Source of the DNA: a bacterium
GTDB taxonomy: Bacteria; Bacillota; Bacilli; Lactobacillales; Streptococcaceae
NCBI GenBank assembly: GCA_905221235.1
Contig: CAJNCJ010000003.1
Coordinates: 90,784 to 154,783 of the forward strand
DNA length: 64,000 nucleotides
Direction: 5' to 3'
Each line of letters begins with the position of its first letter. The stretch's first letter is position 1. Under the pieces are notes generated by a model that did no database searches, was not told where the DNA came from, and saw only the letters and a list, made by a program, of their open reading frames with translations. A program made the translations under genes and the position numbers. Positions 1 to 9,764 of the stretch are shown here, in pieces.

Positions 1-1356
1 GACAATTTCAACCTGATCCCCTGTCTTGAGCTTGGTTGTCAGTGGAACCATACGGCCATTGACCTTGGCACCAGTCGCTTTTTCACCAACTTTGGTATGA
101 ATTTCGTAGGCAAAATCAATCGGTCCTGAATCTTTTGGAAGAGAACGGACAGCACCATCTGGAGTAAAGACGTAAATCTCCTCAGCCAGATAGTTTTCCT
201 TGACTGAATCCACAAATTCCTTGGCATCATCAGCCTGGTCTTGGAGCTCCATCATCTCCTTGATCCAGTTCATCCCAATAGCTGATTCCTTGCTGTTGAC
301 CTGCCCTTTAATGCCTTTCTTATAAGCCCAGTGAGCTGCAACCCCGTACTCAGCCACCTCGTGCATTTCCTTGGTCCGAATTTGGAATTCGATCGGCCCT
401 TTTGGCCCATAAACAGTCGTATGGATAGACTGGTAACCATTGGCCTTGCGGTTAGCAATATAGTCTTTGAAACGACCAGGCATGGGTTTCCAAAGCTCAT
501 GCACATAACCAAGCATGGCATAAACATCACTTTGGGTATCTAAAATACAGCGAATGGCAATCAGGTCATAGATTTCCTCAAAACGTTTTCTCTTATCCTG
601 CATTTTGCGGAAAATAGAGTAAATATGCTTGGGACGACCGTAAATCTTCCCTTTCAAGTGACGATCCGTCGTATATTCCTCTAATTTTGTGACCACCTCA
701 TCCACCAAGGCTTCACGCTCTCTGCGTTTTTCCTTCATCATATGGGTAATCTTGTAAAACTCCGTTGGGTTGAGATAACGGAAAGATAGGTCTTCCAATT
801 CCCATTTAACGCTAGAAATCCCCAAACGGTGGGCAAGTGGAGCATAGATTTCCATGGTTTCTTTGGAAATACGCTCCTGCTTGTCTTTTCGAAGATGTTT
901 CAGGGTTCGCATATTGTGCAAGCGGTCAGACAGTTTGACCAAGATAACACGGATGTCCTCAGACATGGCCATGAGCATCTTGCGGTGGTTTTCAGCCAAC
1001 TGCTCCTCGTGAGACTTGTACTTGACCTTACCAAGCTTGGTAACTCCATCGACAATCACGCGCACATCTGGACCAAACTCTCTTTCCAAATCGTCCAAGG
1101 TCGCATCTGTATCCTCCACCACATCATGCAAGAAACCACAAGCTACCGTTACGGCATCCAGCTTGAGCTTGGCTAAAATACCTGCTACTTGGATAGGGTG
1201 AATGATATAAGGCTCGCCTGATTTGCGGTATTGACCACTATGGCAATCCACCGCATAGACCAAGGCCTTATGGACAAAATGGACATCCTCTTCCGTTAAA
1301 TATTCTTTGGTTAAAGCGACAACTTCTTCGCCTGTTAAATTCACTTCTTTTGGCAT
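1..1356 (-). CDS. rel: Bifunctional (p)ppGpp synthetase/hydrolase Rel, N-terminal 452 residues
   Basis: Long RelA/SpoT homolog that makes and degrades the stringent-response alarmone (p)ppGpp in the cytoplasm. The gene runs off the left edge, so only the first 452 codons are present. Reading from the ATG at 1354-1356, the N-terminal HD hydrolase domain is seen (HPIQVAGILAKL, then FLHDVVEDTD), followed by the synthetase domain with the substrate motif GYQSIHTTV, and the start of the TGS domain (GRMVPLTTKLKTGDQVEIV) at the edge. Both catalytic domains look intact. It is transcribed leftwards, divergent from the broken amidase gene. The family is usually about 740 residues, so the rest of TGS and the C-terminal regulatory domains lie outside the window. 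Confidence 0.95.
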   Translation of the reverse strand, partial: MPKEVNLTGEEVVALTKEYLTEEDVHFVHKALVYAVDCHSGQYRKSGEPYIIHPIQVAGILAKLKLDAVTVACGFLHDVVEDTDATLDDLEREFGPDVRVIVDGVTKLGKVKYKSHEEQLAENHRKMLMAMSEDIRVILVKLSDRLHNMRTLKHLRKDKQERISKETMEIYAPLAHRLGISSVKWELEDLSFRYLNPTEFYKITHMMKEKRREREALVDEVVTKLEEYTTDRHLKGKIYGRPKHIYSIFRKMQDKRKRFEEIYDLIAIRCILDTQSDVYAMLGYVHELWKPMPGRFKDYIANRKANGYQSIHTTVYGPKGPIEFQIRTKEMHEVAEYGVAAHWAYKKGIKGQVNSKESAIGMNWIKEMMELQDQADDAKEFVDSVKENYLAEEIYVFTPDGAVRSLPKDSGPIDFAYEIHTKVGEKATGAKVNGRMVPLTTKLKTGDQVEIV

Positions 1357-1673
1357 CTATACTCTCCAATTCTTCCTACCATTTTATCACTTTTTTAAGA
1401 ATATGAAAACTAGAAAAGGAGGATTCTAAAGCTTATTCAGTTTGTTTGGACGGAGAATAAAATAATATTCACACTAAACATCTGATTTTCATCTAACTTT
1501 GTTTTGTTATTGACTACGTTAAAAGTTAGTGAAATGAAATTATATTCTTCTTTTTCAATAAGAAAAGATTTGATATTTTGGTAATTTTCTAACTTTTTTA
1601 GTGTATAATGGTAATATGAACAGTTTTTTTACGATAATTACTGAATTTTCATCTTTCTAGAAAGGCAAATCAC
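1357..1673. promoter_or_regulatory. Divergent intergenic region between rel and the amidase pseudogene
   Basis: A 317-bp AT-rich stretch with no convincing ORF. On the plus strand a TATAAT box at 1604-1609 is the best promoter element for the downstream choline-binding amidase; its best upstream hexamer, TTGGTA at 1578-1583, is 20 bp away, which is long. An AGAAAGG Shine-Dalgarno lies about 8 bases before the ATG at 1674. No clear rel promoter was recognised on the minus strand. No repeat was seen. Confidence 0.5.
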
Positions 1674-3107
1674 ATGAAAGCACACAAAAGACTGACATTT
1701 TTAGCTTTGGCTGTTCTTGGATTATCTAGCCAAGTCGTTTTGGCTGATGATACGAGTCATTCTACTACTAATCCTATCACTAGTTCGACCAGCAGCTCAA
1801 CAAATATTTCCACTAGTAATCCTATTAGCAGTTCTACGACTCCTTCTGCTAGCAATTCTCAAGCTAGTACAGAAACTTCGACAAGTACAGCTGGTTCGAG
1901 TGAGCAAGAAAGCAAACCCAATCAACCTATACAGACTGGCTGGGTAAAAGAAGGGAACAAATGGACTTTTTATAGTCAAACTGGGGTCAAATTTACAGAC
2001 ACCCTCTATGAAGGTTATCTCTTTGATAGTAATGGCTATTTGCTTGAAAACAGCTGGTATCAGATGGGAAATAATTGGTACTATATCAATGGTTCAGGGA
2101 AATATTTATCCAACCAATGGAGCCAAATCAATGGCAAGTGGTATGCTTTTGATGACTACGGTAGAATGCTGGCCAATGTCTGAAAGGGCGATTACTACCT
2201 CAAATCCAGTGGTGCCATGGCAGATAGGGAATGGGTCTACGACCAAAATTACTCTAGTTGGTTTTACCTCAAATCTGGCGGACGCTACGCCCAAAAACAA
2301 TGGATTGGTTCCTACTATCTTAAATCTGGTGGCTACATGGCCCATAAGGAATGGATTTATGACCCAGACTATCAAGCTTGGTACTATCTTAAGGACGATG
2401 GTGTATATGTCACAGGAACCTATGCAGTGGATGGTAAAAACCAGCTCTTCCAAGGAAATGGGAAATGGGTTCGTGAATTAGCACAAGGTTTCCAAAAAGG
2501 ACACTATTCTAAAACTATTTTTCTAGATCCAGGACACGGTGGTAAGGATCGCGGTGCTTATTATTATGGCATAGCTGAAAAAGATTTAAACCTACAAGTT
2601 TATCGTAAGCTACGTAAACGACTAGAAGGACTCGGCTATACTGTTCTAACTTCTCGAGATAGCGATATAGACGTTGATTTTATTACCGAACGTTCTCGCA
2701 TGGTTAATAAGACCAATGCAGACTTTTTCATCAGTCTTCATTTCAACGCAAAAGGAAATGATACAACTGTTAATCTAGGTATCCAGACCTATTCTTACAA
2801 AGATGAACCTGGTTTCCCTAGCAAGATTAACAAAGATTGGCATAATAATCCTGAACGGATGAGTGAAAGTAACCGTCTTGCTGCCGATATCCATTCTTCA
2901 CTATTAGCTGAAACTGGAGCCAGAGATGCCGGACTCTTGCAAGCTACCTTTGCTGTTCTACGTGAAACAGCTAAACCAGCTGTTTTGCTAGAGATGGGAT
3001 ATATGGATAATCCAGAAGAAAACAAAAAAATCCGTAGTAGTGAATACCAAGATAAACTGGTTGAAGGGATTGTCAAGGGAATCCAGAAATATTACGCTGG
3101 GAATTAA
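1674..3107 (+). pseudogene. Choline-binding N-acetylmuramoyl-L-alanine amidase interrupted by an in-frame TGA
   Basis: Read through, this is a 477-codon secreted cell-wall hydrolase: signal peptide (residues 1-24, cleavage near VLA), a Ser/Thr-rich linker (25-85), choline-binding repeats resembling those of LytB (about 87-265), and an Amidase_3 zinc domain (about 280-477). The zinc-amidase residues are all there: His288 in DPGHGG, Glu302 in AEKDLN, His356 in SLHFNA and Glu440 in LLEMGY. Codon 170 (2181-2183) is TGA followed in the same frame by KGDYYLKSSG. Such repeats normally have Trp here, so TGG to TGA is the likely change. The first part would give a secreted 169-residue fragment without enzyme. 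The second has an in-frame ATG at 2217 but no signal peptide. Family members cut the bond between MurNAc and L-Ala of the stem peptide. Confidence 0.85.
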
Positions 3108-3220
3108 TACTCAATAAAAATCAAAGAGAAAACTAGAAAGCTAGGCGCAGGTTGCTCAAAGCACCGCTTTGAGGTTGCAGATAAAGCTGACGTGGTTTGA
3201 AGAGATTTTTGAAGAGTATA
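3108..3220 (-). repeat. RUP element (copy 1)
   Basis: A 113-bp RUP (repeat unit of pneumococcus) running from TACTCAAT to GAAGAGTATA, with the characteristic inner GACGTGGTTTGAAGAGATTTT. It starts directly after the amidase stop codon. RUPs are thought to be non-autonomous IS derivatives mobilised by an IS630-type transposase and inserting at TA. The central part contains a GCACCGCTTTGAGG variant that is shared with copy 3. Confidence 0.85.
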
Positions 3221-3364
3221 AAGCAGTTTAAGCCTCGAACTCATTCGGGGCTTATTTTTCTTATCCAAATTCTGTTCTTCTTTCTAGATCTATTTCCTTT
3301 TTCAGCTTATTCTCCCCAACTGTGCTATACTTATCTTAGTACATTCTTTGAGATTGGAGTCAAT

Positions 3365-3994
3365 ATGAAAATCCATAAAACCGTAAATCCTGTTGCCTAT
3401 GAAAATACCTATTATCTAGAGGGCGAAAAGCACCTCATCGTTGTCGATCCTGGTAGCCATTGGGAAGCCATTCGTCAAACCATCGAGAACATCAACAAAC
3501 CGATTTGTGCCATTCTATTGACCCACGCCCATTATGACCATATCATGAGTCTGGACTTGGTTCGTGAGACTTTTTGCAATCCTCCTGTCTATATCGCAGA
3601 GAGTGAAGCCAGCTGGCTCTATACTCCTGTCGATAATCTCTCTGGCCTCCCTCGTCATGATGATATGGCAGATGTGGTCGCAAAACCGGCTGAGCACACT
3701 TTTGTCTTTCATGAAGAATATCAATTAGAGGAATTTCGTTTTACAGTCCTACCAACTCCTGGTCACTCTATCGGTGGTGTTTCCCTAGTATTCTCTGATG
3801 CTCACCTAGTCTTGACAGGTGATGCTCTGTTCCGTGAAACAATCGGACGGACCGACCTTCCAACTGGTAGTATGGAACAACTCCTTCATAGTATCCAGAC
3901 CCAACTTTTCACCCTGCCAAACTACGATGTCTATCCAGGGCATGGTCCAGCTACTACTATTGCTCACGAAAAAACTTTCAATCCTTTTTTCTAG
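3365..3994 (+). CDS. Metallo-beta-lactamase-fold hydrolase (glyoxalase II-like)
   Basis: A 209-residue cytoplasmic hydrolase of the metallo-beta-lactamase superfamily, in the glyoxalase II/YcbL-like group. The metal motif THAHYDH gives His54, His56, Asp58 and His59; further motifs are TPGHSIGG, TGDALF and YPGHGPATT. The frame is open upstream to 3197, but the ATG at 3365 is preferred: it follows TTGGAGTCAAT, gives the canonical N-terminus MKIHKTVNPVAYENTYYL, and sits behind an extended -10 (TGCTATACT, 3323-3331). The longer reading would begin inside the RUP repeat. Substrate is unknown; hydroxyacylglutathione or another thioester is possible. It stands alone between two RUP copies. Confidence 0.88.
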   Translation: MKIHKTVNPVAYENTYYLEGEKHLIVVDPGSHWEAIRQTIENINKPICAILLTHAHYDHIMSLDLVRETFCNPPVYIAESEASWLYTPVDNLSGLPRHDDMADVVAKPAEHTFVFHEEYQLEEFRFTVLPTPGHSIGGVSLVFSDAHLVLTGDALFRETIGRTDLPTGSMEQLLHSIQTQLFTLPNYDVYPGHGPATTIAHEKTFNPFF

Positions 3995-4025
3995 CAAGAT
4001 GATGACAATGACTAACACAATTTAA

Positions 4026-4130
4026 TACTCAATGAAAATCAAAGAGCAAACTAGGAAACTAGCCGCAGGCTGTACTTGAGTACGGCAAGGCGACGTTGAC
4101 GTGGTTTGAATTTGATTTTCGAAGAGTATA
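4026..4130 (-). repeat. RUP element (copy 2)
   Basis: A 105-bp RUP from TACTCAATGAAAATC to GAAGAGTATA. Its centre has the GTACTTGAGTACGGCAAGG variant, which matches copy 5 at 54 kb, so at least two sequence subtypes are present in the window. Confidence 0.85.
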
Positions 4131-4160
4131 AGTAAACTATCCAGCAAGTCTTTCCACTAC

Positions 4161-4206
4161 AAAAGGCATCCTATCAAGGTTTTCACACCTGATTGGATGC
4201 CTTTTT
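4161..4206. terminator. Bidirectional terminator after pepO
   Basis: Inverted repeat AAAAGGCATCC (4161-4171) and GGATGCCTTTTT (4195-4206) with U-runs possible in both directions. It lies just past the 3' end of the leftward pepO gene and could also stop rightward transcription from the hydrolase gene. Confidence 0.75.
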
Positions 4207-4227
4207 CTGATGACTAGATTTTTTGCA

Positions 4228-6120
4228 TTACCAAATAATCACGCGCTCTTCTGGTGAACGCCACATACCGTCGCCTTCTTTGACATCATAGGTTGTAAAG
4301 AAATCATCGAAGTTTGGCACTTGCACATTGACACGGAGTTTGGCTGGCGCGTGCACATCCACGCTAGCCAAGAGTTTCATAAATTCTGGGCGACCTTTCA
4401 TGCGCCAGATGCGACCGAAATTGTAGAAAAATTCTTCTGCCGAGAAGTCTGGTTCTCGCTTAGCTGCTTCAAGCGCTGCTGCGATTCCTCCCAAGTCAGC
4501 CACGTTTTCTGACACAGTTAATTTACCGTTGATGGTTGCACCATAAGAATCCTGTCCATCAAATTGGTCAATAACTTTTTGTGTTTTCTCCTTGAAGGCA
4601 GCATAGTCGCTCTCTGTCCACCAATCCTTGAGGCTACCATTTTCATCAAAGGAAGCTCCGTTGGTATCAAAAGCGTGGGAAATTTCATGGGCAATAACCG
4701 CACCAATACCACCGTAGTTAGCAGAAGATGACTGATGCAAATCATAGAAAGGCGCCTGTAAAATGGCCGCCGGGAAGACAATCAGGTTCTTCTGTGGATT
4801 GTAGTAGGCGTTGACCATATGAGCAGGCATACCCCACTCCTTGTAGTCTACAGGCTGGTTCCACTTGCTCCAACTGTGCTTGATTTCCACACGCGCAAAG
4901 GCTAAAGCATTGTCAAAAAGACTAGCATTTTCATCCACTACCTTGTCCTTGTAGCGTTCTGGCAATTCTTCTGGGTAACCGATATAAGGCTTGATAACAT
5001 TGAGTTTGACAATGGCCTTATCACGAGTTTCAGGAGTTAGCCAGTCATTCTTAGCCAAGCGTTCCTTATAGACATCAATCATGGTTGCCACTTTTTTCTC
5101 CACGTCTGCCTTGGCTTCTGGGGAGAATTTTTCATGGGCATACCAAAGACCCAAGGCTTGTTTGAATGGACCTTGTGCTAGCTGGTAGGCTGCCTTGACC
5201 TTGTCTTTGGCTTCTGGAACTCCAGAAAGAGCACGGCTGTAGGCACCTGACAAGACACGGATTTCTTCTGTTAAATAGCTGGTTGAAAGATTGACAACAC
5301 TCAAAATCAAGGTTGCCTTAAGGAGAGGCCAAGCTTCTTCACTATAGAATTGCTCTGCTGCTTGCCAGAAACGTTCCTCGTCTACGATAACCTTGTCTGG
5401 CACTTGTCCAAGAACTGCTTGGAAGAAGTCATCCAAAGGTAGAGCAGGCGCGAATTTCTTGAAATCTTCATAAGCATATGGATGGTAGAGTTTAGCATAT
5501 TCTGAACTTTCTTCATTAGAGAGCACCACTGCCGCAACTCGACGGTCCAATTCAAGTCTTTTTTCTAGCAAGTCTTCAATTTCTTCGTCAGAGAAATCAT
5601 AAGCCTTGAGGAGATTGGCGCTGGTTTCTTTCCAAAGAGTCAAGAGTTCCTCGCGCTGAGGATGGTCTTCAGCATAGTAGGTCGTATCTGGCAAAATCGT
5701 GCTTGGAGCGCTAGCCCACAAAACGTTGATTCTGGCATCCATAAAGTCTGGCGATACACCAAAAGGAAGGAAATTAGGTTTGCCAGCAAGTTCAAACTCT
5801 GCTAGTCTAGCTGTAAAATCCGCAAAAGTCTCCAATTCTTGGAATTCTTTAAGGAGTGGTAAGACAGGTTTGATACCGTCAGCTTCTCTCTTATCAAAAT
5901 CACGAACTAGGTGGTGATATTTGACAAAGTTTGCCAAAATAGCATCCTTAGGCACCTCTTCTCCTGTCAACCACTTGTCTGTTGTCGCCAGCATCAGGTC
6001 TTCAATTTCCTGGTCTAAATCAACAAAACCTCCCGTTTGAGACTTATCTGCTGGGATTTCAGCCGTCTTCTGCCATTCTCCATTGATTGCATCATAAAAA
6101 TCATCTTGATAACGTGTCAT
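4228..6120 (-). CDS. pepO: Endopeptidase O, M13 zinc metallopeptidase
   Basis: A 630-residue neprilysin-type (M13) oligopeptidase. The zinc motif HEISH is at residues 478-482, followed by the third-ligand motif ENVADLGG; the C-terminus ends in ERVIIW like other PepO proteins. No signal peptide is visible, although pneumococcal PepO is reported on the surface, where it binds host plasminogen and fibronectin. The frame is open 20 codons further upstream, but the ATG at 6118-6120 gives the conserved MTRYQDDFYDAINGEW start. The gene is divergent from psaBCA, and in pneumococcus it is reported to respond to other regulators than the psa operon. Codons and length look normal. Confidence 0.95.
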   Translation of the reverse strand: MTRYQDDFYDAINGEWQKTAEIPADKSQTGGFVDLDQEIEDLMLATTDKWLTGEEVPKDAILANFVKYHHLVRDFDKREADGIKPVLPLLKEFQELETFADFTARLAEFELAGKPNFLPFGVSPDFMDARINVLWASAPSTILPDTTYYAEDHPQREELLTLWKETSANLLKAYDFSDEEIEDLLEKRLELDRRVAAVVLSNEESSEYAKLYHPYAYEDFKKFAPALPLDDFFQAVLGQVPDKVIVDEERFWQAAEQFYSEEAWPLLKATLILSVVNLSTSYLTEEIRVLSGAYSRALSGVPEAKDKVKAAYQLAQGPFKQALGLWYAHEKFSPEAKADVEKKVATMIDVYKERLAKNDWLTPETRDKAIVKLNVIKPYIGYPEELPERYKDKVVDENASLFDNALAFARVEIKHSWSKWNQPVDYKEWGMPAHMVNAYYNPQKNLIVFPAAILQAPFYDLHQSSSANYGGIGAVIAHEISHAFDTNGASFDENGSLKDWWTESDYAAFKEKTQKVIDQFDGQDSYGATINGKLTVSENVADLGGIAAALEAAKREPDFSAEEFFYNFGRIWRMKGRPEFMKLLASVDVHAPAKLRVNVQVPNFDDFFTTYDVKEGDGMWRSPEERVIIW

Positions 6121-6235
6121 CTTGTTCTCGCTTTCATTTGTACTTGCTTTTAGCTTAACAAAAATTACCTGGGAATGCAATTAAAAATGAACTGATACTT
6201 TCTATTGTTTTTCAGTTATTATTTTAATTTTTTCA

Positions 6236-6286
6236 AAAATTAACTTGACTTAATTTTTTTTTTAAGGTATATTAAGAGACAGGAGG
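6236..6286 (+). promoter_or_regulatory. psa operon promoter with PsaR-type operator
   Basis: A near-perfect sigma-A promoter: TTGACT (6245-6250), 17-bp spacer, TATATT (6268-6273). The -35 lies at the centre of the dyad AAAATTAACTTGACTTAATTTT (about 6236-6257 written here as two 10-base arms around the -35), which matches the known PsaR (DtxR-family, Mn-dependent) repressor site. A binding repressor would block the -35 directly. AGGAGG at 6281-6286 is the ribosome site for psaB. Confidence 0.85.
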
Positions 6287-6297
6287 AATACAACTGT

Positions 6298-7020
6298 ATG
6301 ATACGTATCGAAAACCTCAGTGTCTCCTACAAAGAAACGTTGGCACTTAAGGATATTTCTCTAGTGCTCCATGGACCAACAATTACCGGTATCATTGGTC
6401 CAAACGGTGCTGGGAAATCAACATTATTAAAAGGGATGCTGGGAATTATCCCACATCAAGGTCAGGCATTTCTCGATGACAAGGAAGTTAAAAAATCCTT
6501 ACATCGAATCGCCTATGTCGAACAAAAAATCAATATCGACTACAACTTTCCCATCAAGGTCAAGGAATGCGTCTCGTTAGGACTCTTTCCCTCTATCCCT
6601 CTCTTTCGAAGTTTAAATGCTAAACATTGGAAGAAAGTGCAAGAGGCCCTTGAAATTGTCGGTCTAGCTGACTACGCTGAACGTCAAATCAGTCAACTGT
6701 CTGGAGGTCAGTTCCAGCGAGTCTTGATTGCCAGATGTTTAGTTCAGGAAGCCGACTATATCCTCTTGGATGAACCCTTTGTTGGGATTGACTCAGTCAG
6801 TGAGGAAATCATCATGAATACGCTGAGAGATCTGAAAAAAGCTGGGAAGACGGTTCTCATCGTCCACCACGACCTCAGCAAGGTTCCCCACTACTTCGAT
6901 CAAGTCTTGCTTGTCAATCGAGAAGTGATTGCCTTTGGTCCAACCAAAGAAACCTTTACCGAAGCCAATCTCAAAGAAGCTTACGGTAATCGACTATTTT
7001 TCAATGGAGGTGACCTATGA
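6298..7020 (+). CDS. psaB: Manganese ABC transporter, ATP-binding protein
   Basis: A 240-residue ABC ATPase that powers PsaBCA manganese uptake on the inner face of the membrane. Walker A is GPNGAGKST, the signature is LSGGQFQR, Walker B is ILLDEPF and the switch histidine region is IVHHDL. It is the first gene of the operon, behind the PsaR-type promoter, and its last four bases overlap the start of psaC (ATGA), which suggests translational coupling. Confidence 0.96.
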   Translation: MIRIENLSVSYKETLALKDISLVLHGPTITGIIGPNGAGKSTLLKGMLGIIPHQGQAFLDDKEVKKSLHRIAYVEQKINIDYNFPIKVKECVSLGLFPSIPLFRSLNAKHWKKVQEALEIVGLADYAERQISQLSGGQFQRVLIARCLVQEADYILLDEPFVGIDSVSEEIIMNTLRDLKKAGKTVLIVHHDLSKVPHYFDQVLLVNREVIAFGPTKETFTEANLKEAYGNRLFFNGGDL

Positions 7021-7865
7021 TTGCAGAATTTATCGATGGATTACAAAAATTCCATTTCTTACAAAATGCCTTGATAACAGCCATTGTCATCGGGGTCGTA
7101 GCTGGAGCTGTGGGATGTTTCATCATCCTACGCGGGATGTCACTCATGGGAGATGCCATTTCACATGCTGTCTTGCCAGGTGTAGCCCTATCCTTCATCT
7201 TGGGCCTTGACTTCTTCATCGGAGCCATTGTCTTTGGACTACTAGCTGCCATCATCATTACCTACATCAAGGGGAACTCGATTATCAAAAGCGATACCGC
7301 CATCGGCATTACCTTTTCTTCTTTCTTAGCCCTCGGTATCATCTTGATTAGTGTCGCTAAAAGTTCAACTGACCTTTTCCATATCCTTTTTGGTAATATC
7401 CTAGCCGTCCAAGATACAGATATGTTTATTACTATGGGTGTTGGGGCAGTCATTCTCTTGTTAATCTGGATTTTCTTCAAGCAACTCTTGATAACTTCCT
7501 TTGATGAACTCTTGGCTAAAGCCATGGGAATGCCTGTCAATTTCTATCACTACCTTCTCATGGTACTCTTGACTCTCGTGTCTGTGACAGCCATGCAAAG
7601 TGTCGGAACTATCCTGATTGTAGCCATGCTGATTACCCCAGCTGCAACTGCTTATCTTTATGCTAATAGCCTGAAAAGCATGATTTTCCTTTCCTCAACC
7701 TTTGGAGCGATAGCTTCAGTTTTGGGACTCTTTATCGGCTATAGCTTTAACGTTGCGGCAGGTTCTAGTATCGTGCTCACAGCTGCTAGTTTCTTTCTCA
7801 TTAGCTTCTTTATCGCTCCAAAACAACGATATTTGAAACTGAAAAATAAACATTTGTTAAAATAA
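7017..7865 (+). CDS. psaC: Manganese ABC transporter, permease
   Basis: A 282-residue integral membrane permease of the ABC-3 (zinc/manganese) family with about eight hydrophobic segments. The N-terminal coupling region includes [20 protein letters not shown], which is the conserved ABC-3 motif. It starts within the psaB stop codon. The C-terminus is basic and cytoplasmic. The psaA gene follows 31 bases later. Confidence 0.95.
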   Translation: MIAEFIDGLQKFHFLQNALITAIVIGVVAGAVGCFIILRGMSLMGDAISHAVLPGVALSFILGLDFFIGAIVFGLLAAIIITYIKGNSIIKSDTAIGITFSSFLALGIILISVAKSSTDLFHILFGNILAVQDTDMFITMGVGAVILLLIWIFFKQLLITSFDELLAKAMGMPVNFYHYLLMVLLTLVSVTAMQSVGTILIVAMLITPAATAYLYANSLKSMIFLSSTFGAIASVLGLFIGYSFNVAAGSSIVLTAASFFLISFFIAPKQRYLKLKNKHLLK

Positions 7866-7896
7866 GGGGCAAAACCCCAATAAATTGGAGGATCTA

Positions 7897-8826
7897 ATGA
7901 AAAAATTAGGTACATTACTCGTTCTCTTTCTTTCCGTCATCGCTCTTGTAGCATGTGCTAGCGGAAAAAAAGATGCAGCTTCTGGTCAAAAACTAAAAGT
8001 TGTTGCTACAAACTCAATCATCGCTGATATTACTAAAAATATTGCTGGTGACAAGATTGATCTTCACAGTATCGTTCCTGTTGGTCAAGACCCACACGAA
8101 TACGAACCACTTCCTGAAGACGTTAAGAAAACTTCTCAAGCTGATTTGATTTTCTATAACGGTATCAACCTTGAAACAGGTGGCAATGCTTGGTTTACAA
8201 AATTGGTAGAAAATGCTAAGAAAACTGAAAACAAAGACTACTTTGCAGTCAGCGAAGGCGTTGATGTTATCTACCTTGAAGGCCAAAACGAAAAAGGCAA
8301 AGAAGACCCACACGCTTGGCTTAACCTTGAAAACGGTATGATTTTTGCTAAAAATATCGCAAAACAATTGAGCGCTAAAGACCCTAGCAATAAGGAATTC
8401 TACGAAAAAAACCTCAAAGAATATACTGATAAGCTAGACAAACTTGATAAGGAAGCTAAAGCTAAATTCAACAACATCCCTGCTGAGAAAAAACTCATCG
8501 TAACCAGCGAAGGATGCTTCAAATACTTCTCTAAAGCCTACGGTGTCCCAAGTGCCTACATCTGGGAAATCAATACTGAAGAAGAAGGAACACCTGACCA
8601 AATCAAGACCTTGGTTGAAAAACTTCGCCAAACAAAAACTCCTTCACTCTTTGTAGAATCAAGTGTGGATGACCGTCCAATGAAGACTGTTTCTCAAGAC
8701 ACAAACATCCCAATCTACGCACAAATCTTTACTGACTCTATCGCAGAACAAGGTAAAGAAGGCGACAGCTACTACAACATGATGAAATACAACCTTGACA
8801 AGATTGCTGAAGGATTGGCAAAATAA
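7897..8826 (+). CDS. psaA: Manganese-binding lipoprotein PsaA (adhesin)
   Basis: Substrate-binding lipoprotein of the Mn importer, 309 residues, the same length as pneumococcal PsaA. The lipobox LVAC puts the lipid on Cys20. All four metal ligands known for PsaA are in their usual positions: His67, His139, Glu205 and Asp280. An in-frame TTG at 7885 exists, but the ATG at 7897 follows TTGGAGGATCTA and is the proper start. The stop codon abuts RUP copy 3. PsaA also supports adherence and protects against oxidative stress through Mn supply. Confidence 0.97.
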   Translation: MKKLGTLLVLFLSVIALVACASGKKDAASGQKLKVVATNSIIADITKNIAGDKIDLHSIVPVGQDPHEYEPLPEDVKKTSQADLIFYNGINLETGGNAWFTKLVENAKKTENKDYFAVSEGVDVIYLEGQNEKGKEDPHAWLNLENGMIFAKNIAKQLSAKDPSNKEFYEKNLKEYTDKLDKLDKEAKAKFNNIPAEKKLIVTSEGCFKYFSKAYGVPSAYIWEINTEEEGTPDQIKTLVEKLRQTKTPSLFVESSVDDRPMKTVSQDTNIPIYAQIFTDSIAEQGKEGDSYYNMMKYNLDKIAEGLAK

Positions 8827-8940
8827 TACTCTTCAAAAATCAAATTCAAACCACGTCAGCTTTATCTGCAACCTCAAAGCGGTGCTTTGAGCAACCTGTG
8901 GCTAGCTTCCTAGTTTGCTCTTTGATTTTCATTGAGTATA
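8827..8940 (+). repeat. RUP element (copy 3)
   Basis: A 114-bp RUP in the opposite orientation to copies 1 and 2: it begins TACTCTTCAAAAATC and ends CATTGAGTATA. It follows the psaA stop codon immediately, so the 3' end of the psa message carries the repeat. Confidence 0.85.
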
Positions 8941-8947
8941 AACCTCT

Positions 8948-8982
8948 GAAAAACGTCATTCTTTTCCGAATTGACGTTTTTT
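8948..8982 (+). terminator. Terminator between psaA and tpx
   Basis: Stem GAAAAACGTCA (8948-8958) with TGACGTTTTTT (8972-8982), followed by further T residues. It should reduce readthrough from psaBCA into tpx. Confidence 0.75.
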
Positions 8983-9063
8983 CTATGCCCACATTTCCAG
9001 TCAAATCATTGGAAAATTCTGACTGTTTCAGCTAAAATGGAAGAAAAAAGATTGGAGTATCTT

Positions 9064-9555
9064 ATGGTAACTTTTCTCGGAAATCCTGTGAGCTTTACAG
9101 GTAAACAACTACAAGTCGGCGACAAGGCACTTGATTTTTCTCTCACTACAACAGACCTTTCTAAAAAATCTCTAGCTGATTTTGATGGGAAGAAAAAAGT
9201 CTTGAGTGTCGTGCCTTCTATCGATACAGGCATCTGCTCAACTCAAACGCGTCGTTTTAATGAAGAACTGGCTGGACTGGATAATACGGTTGTCTTGACT
9301 GTTTCTATGGATCTACCTTTTGCCCAAAAACGTTGGTGCGGTGCTGAAGGTATTGAAAATGCCATCATGCTCTCAGACTATTTCGACCAGTCCTTTGGAC
9401 GTGATTATGCCCTCTTAATCAATGAGTGGCACCTATTGGCACGCGCAGTCTTTGTCCTCGATACTGACAATACTATTCGCTACGTTGAATACGTGGACAA
9501 TATCAACTCTGAACCAAACTTCGAAGCCGCAATTACAGCAGCTAAAGCCCTATAG
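9064..9555 (+). CDS. tpx: Thiol peroxidase (atypical 2-Cys peroxiredoxin)
   Basis: A 163-residue Tpx-family peroxidase, long called PsaD for its place beside psaBCA. It reduces hydrogen peroxide and alkyl peroxides in the cytoplasm using thioredoxin. The peroxidatic Cys58 lies in [11 protein letters not shown] and the resolving Cys92 in KRWCGAEG. The frame is open to 8971, but the ATG at 9064, after GATTGGAGTATCTT, gives the family start. Peroxide defence beside Mn uptake fits an organism that makes its own hydrogen peroxide. Confidence 0.95.
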   Translation: MVTFLGNPVSFTGKQLQVGDKALDFSLTTTDLSKKSLADFDGKKKVLSVVPSIDTGICSTQTRRFNEELAGLDNTVVLTVSMDLPFAQKRWCGAEGIENAIMLSDYFDQSFGRDYALLINEWHLLARAVFVLDTDNTIRYVEYVDNINSEPNFEAAITAAKAL

Positions 9556-9556
9556 A

Positions 9557-9607
9557 AAAAATCCTCTGTCACAAAGAGTTCCTGCTCTTTGAAACGGAGG
9601 ATTTTTG
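9557..9607 (+). terminator. Terminator after tpx
   Basis: Two-part hairpin: outer arms AAATCCTC and GAGGATTT, inner arms AAAGAG and CTCTTT, then a T-run. It lies directly after the tpx stop codon. Confidence 0.75.
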
Positions 9608-9652
9608 TTTACGAGTAAATAAAAGTTCAATCAGCTAAAAATAACTACCTTA

Positions 9653-9764
9653 TACTCAATGAAAATCAAAGAGTAAACTAAGACTCTAGCCTCAAGCTGC
9701 TCAAGACACTGTTTTGGGTTGCAGATGGAAGCTGACGTGGTTTGAAGAGATTTTCGAATAGTAT
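9653..9764 (-). repeat. RUP element (copy 4)
   Basis: A 112-bp, somewhat diverged RUP from TACTCAATGAAAATC to TCGAATAGTAT. Its end touches the stop codon of the leftward permease gene, so the last bases of the repeat may supply that stop codon. Confidence 0.8.

Noticed and set aside
2181..2183. TGA recoded as Trp or selenocysteine
   Set aside because: No SECIS-like hairpin or recoding context was seen, and every other gene in the window uses the standard code.
2217..3107. Second half of the amidase as an independent gene starting at ATG 2217
   Set aside because: It has no signal peptide and no ribosome site of note, and it is in frame with the first half across one stop codon; a broken gene explains it better.
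3197..3364. Extended N-terminus of the metallo-hydrolase
   Set aside because: Begins inside the RUP repeat, crosses the promoter and has no similarity to the family.
8971..9063. Extended N-terminus of the thiol peroxidase
   Set aside because: Crosses a terminator and lacks family similarity; the ATG at 9064 has a ribosome site.
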